A DNA stretch of 5,326 nt. Origin: an uncultured Erysipelotrichaceae bacterium. GTDB lineage: Bacteria > Bacillota_I > Bacilli_A > Erysipelotrichales > Erysipelotrichaceae. This document shows positions 5,227-5,326 of this stretch, piece after piece (position 1 is the stretch's first letter; every line of letters starts with the position of its first letter). The stretch lies in NCBI GenBank assembly GCA_902766675.1, contig CACXEN010000127.1, positions 1 to 5,326 on the forward strand, given 5' to 3'. Under the pieces are notes generated by a model. It saw only the letters and a program-made list of their open reading frames with translations, was not told the origin of the DNA and searched no databases. Made by a program: the position numbers and the translations under genes.

Positions 5227-5326
5227 ATGAAACTATTCAAAAAATTAGGCTTATGCACATTTTCTCTTGCCCTAGCATCTACATTACTTGTAGGCTGCGG
5301 TGGACAAGGCGGCGCTGGTGGAGCAA
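5227..5326 (+). CDS. Lipoprotein signal peptide and start of the substrate-binding protein (C-terminus off the right edge)
   Basis: Only 33 complete codons are present. They encode a basic N-terminus (MKLFKKLG), a hydrophobic core (about 9-22) and a lipobox LVGC with the lipidated cysteine at residue 24. A glycine-rich linker follows (GGQGGAGGA), normal for a tether of an anchored binding protein. AAGGAGG (5215-5221) lies 5 bases before the ATG and only 15 bases separate the gene from the permease stop. The position directly after an LplB/LplC pair strongly predicts the extracellular solute-binding protein (LplA-like, family 1). None of the binding domain is visible, so that identity rests on context. 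Confidence 0.85.
   Translation, partial: MKLFKKLGLCTFSLALASTLLVGCGGQGGAGGA

Noticed and set aside
5255..5260. TGCACA half-site within the lipoprotein gene
   Set aside because: A single six-base match with no second arm is expected by chance.

Overview
The window is a carbohydrate ABC-transporter locus from a low-GC, AT-rich Gram-positive bacterium (Bacillota). The evidence is strong AAGGAGG-type ribosome binding sites, AT-rich codon use, a lipoprotein-type substrate-binding protein, a DUF624/YesL protein, cre-like boxes and an UgpC/MsmK-type ATPase with a lysine-rich insert. A gut Erysipelotrichia or Clostridia member would fit, but the sequence does not settle the genus.

Layout. Two divergent operons flank a 272-base control region (3078-3349). 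Leftward, in transcription order, come a LacI-family regulator (3077-2022), a YesL/DUF624 membrane protein (2017-1376, GTG start), a single-pass membrane protein with an extracytoplasmic domain (1376-633), and, after a 108-base gap holding two hairpins, the start of an ABC ATPase that runs off the left edge (524-1). Rightward come an LplB-type permease (3350-4294), an LplC/YtcP-type permease (4306-5211) and the first 33 codons of a lipoprotein, almost certainly the substrate-binding protein (5227 to the right edge).

How the parts work together (inference from family membership and gene order). The lipoprotein captures a sugar or oligosaccharide outside the cell, the two permeases form the channel, and the leftward ATPase probably powers it. 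The LacI-type regulator probably senses the sugar. The YesL protein and the anchored protein are accessory membrane components of unknown function. The substrate cannot be deduced.

The most interesting part is the control region. It holds two exact copies of a 14-bp palindrome (TGTGCAAATGCACA), one 8 bp upstream of the leftward -35 and one 9 bp upstream of the rightward -35, with centres 84 bp apart. A third degenerate copy lies next to the rightward one. Two further, unrelated CG-centred boxes match the CcpA cre consensus, and one of them covers the predicted rightward transcription start. The LacI regulator lacks the usual hinge-helix sequence, which could explain an operator without the usual central CG. 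No RNA gene, insertion sequence, CRISPR array or clear factor-independent terminator was seen.
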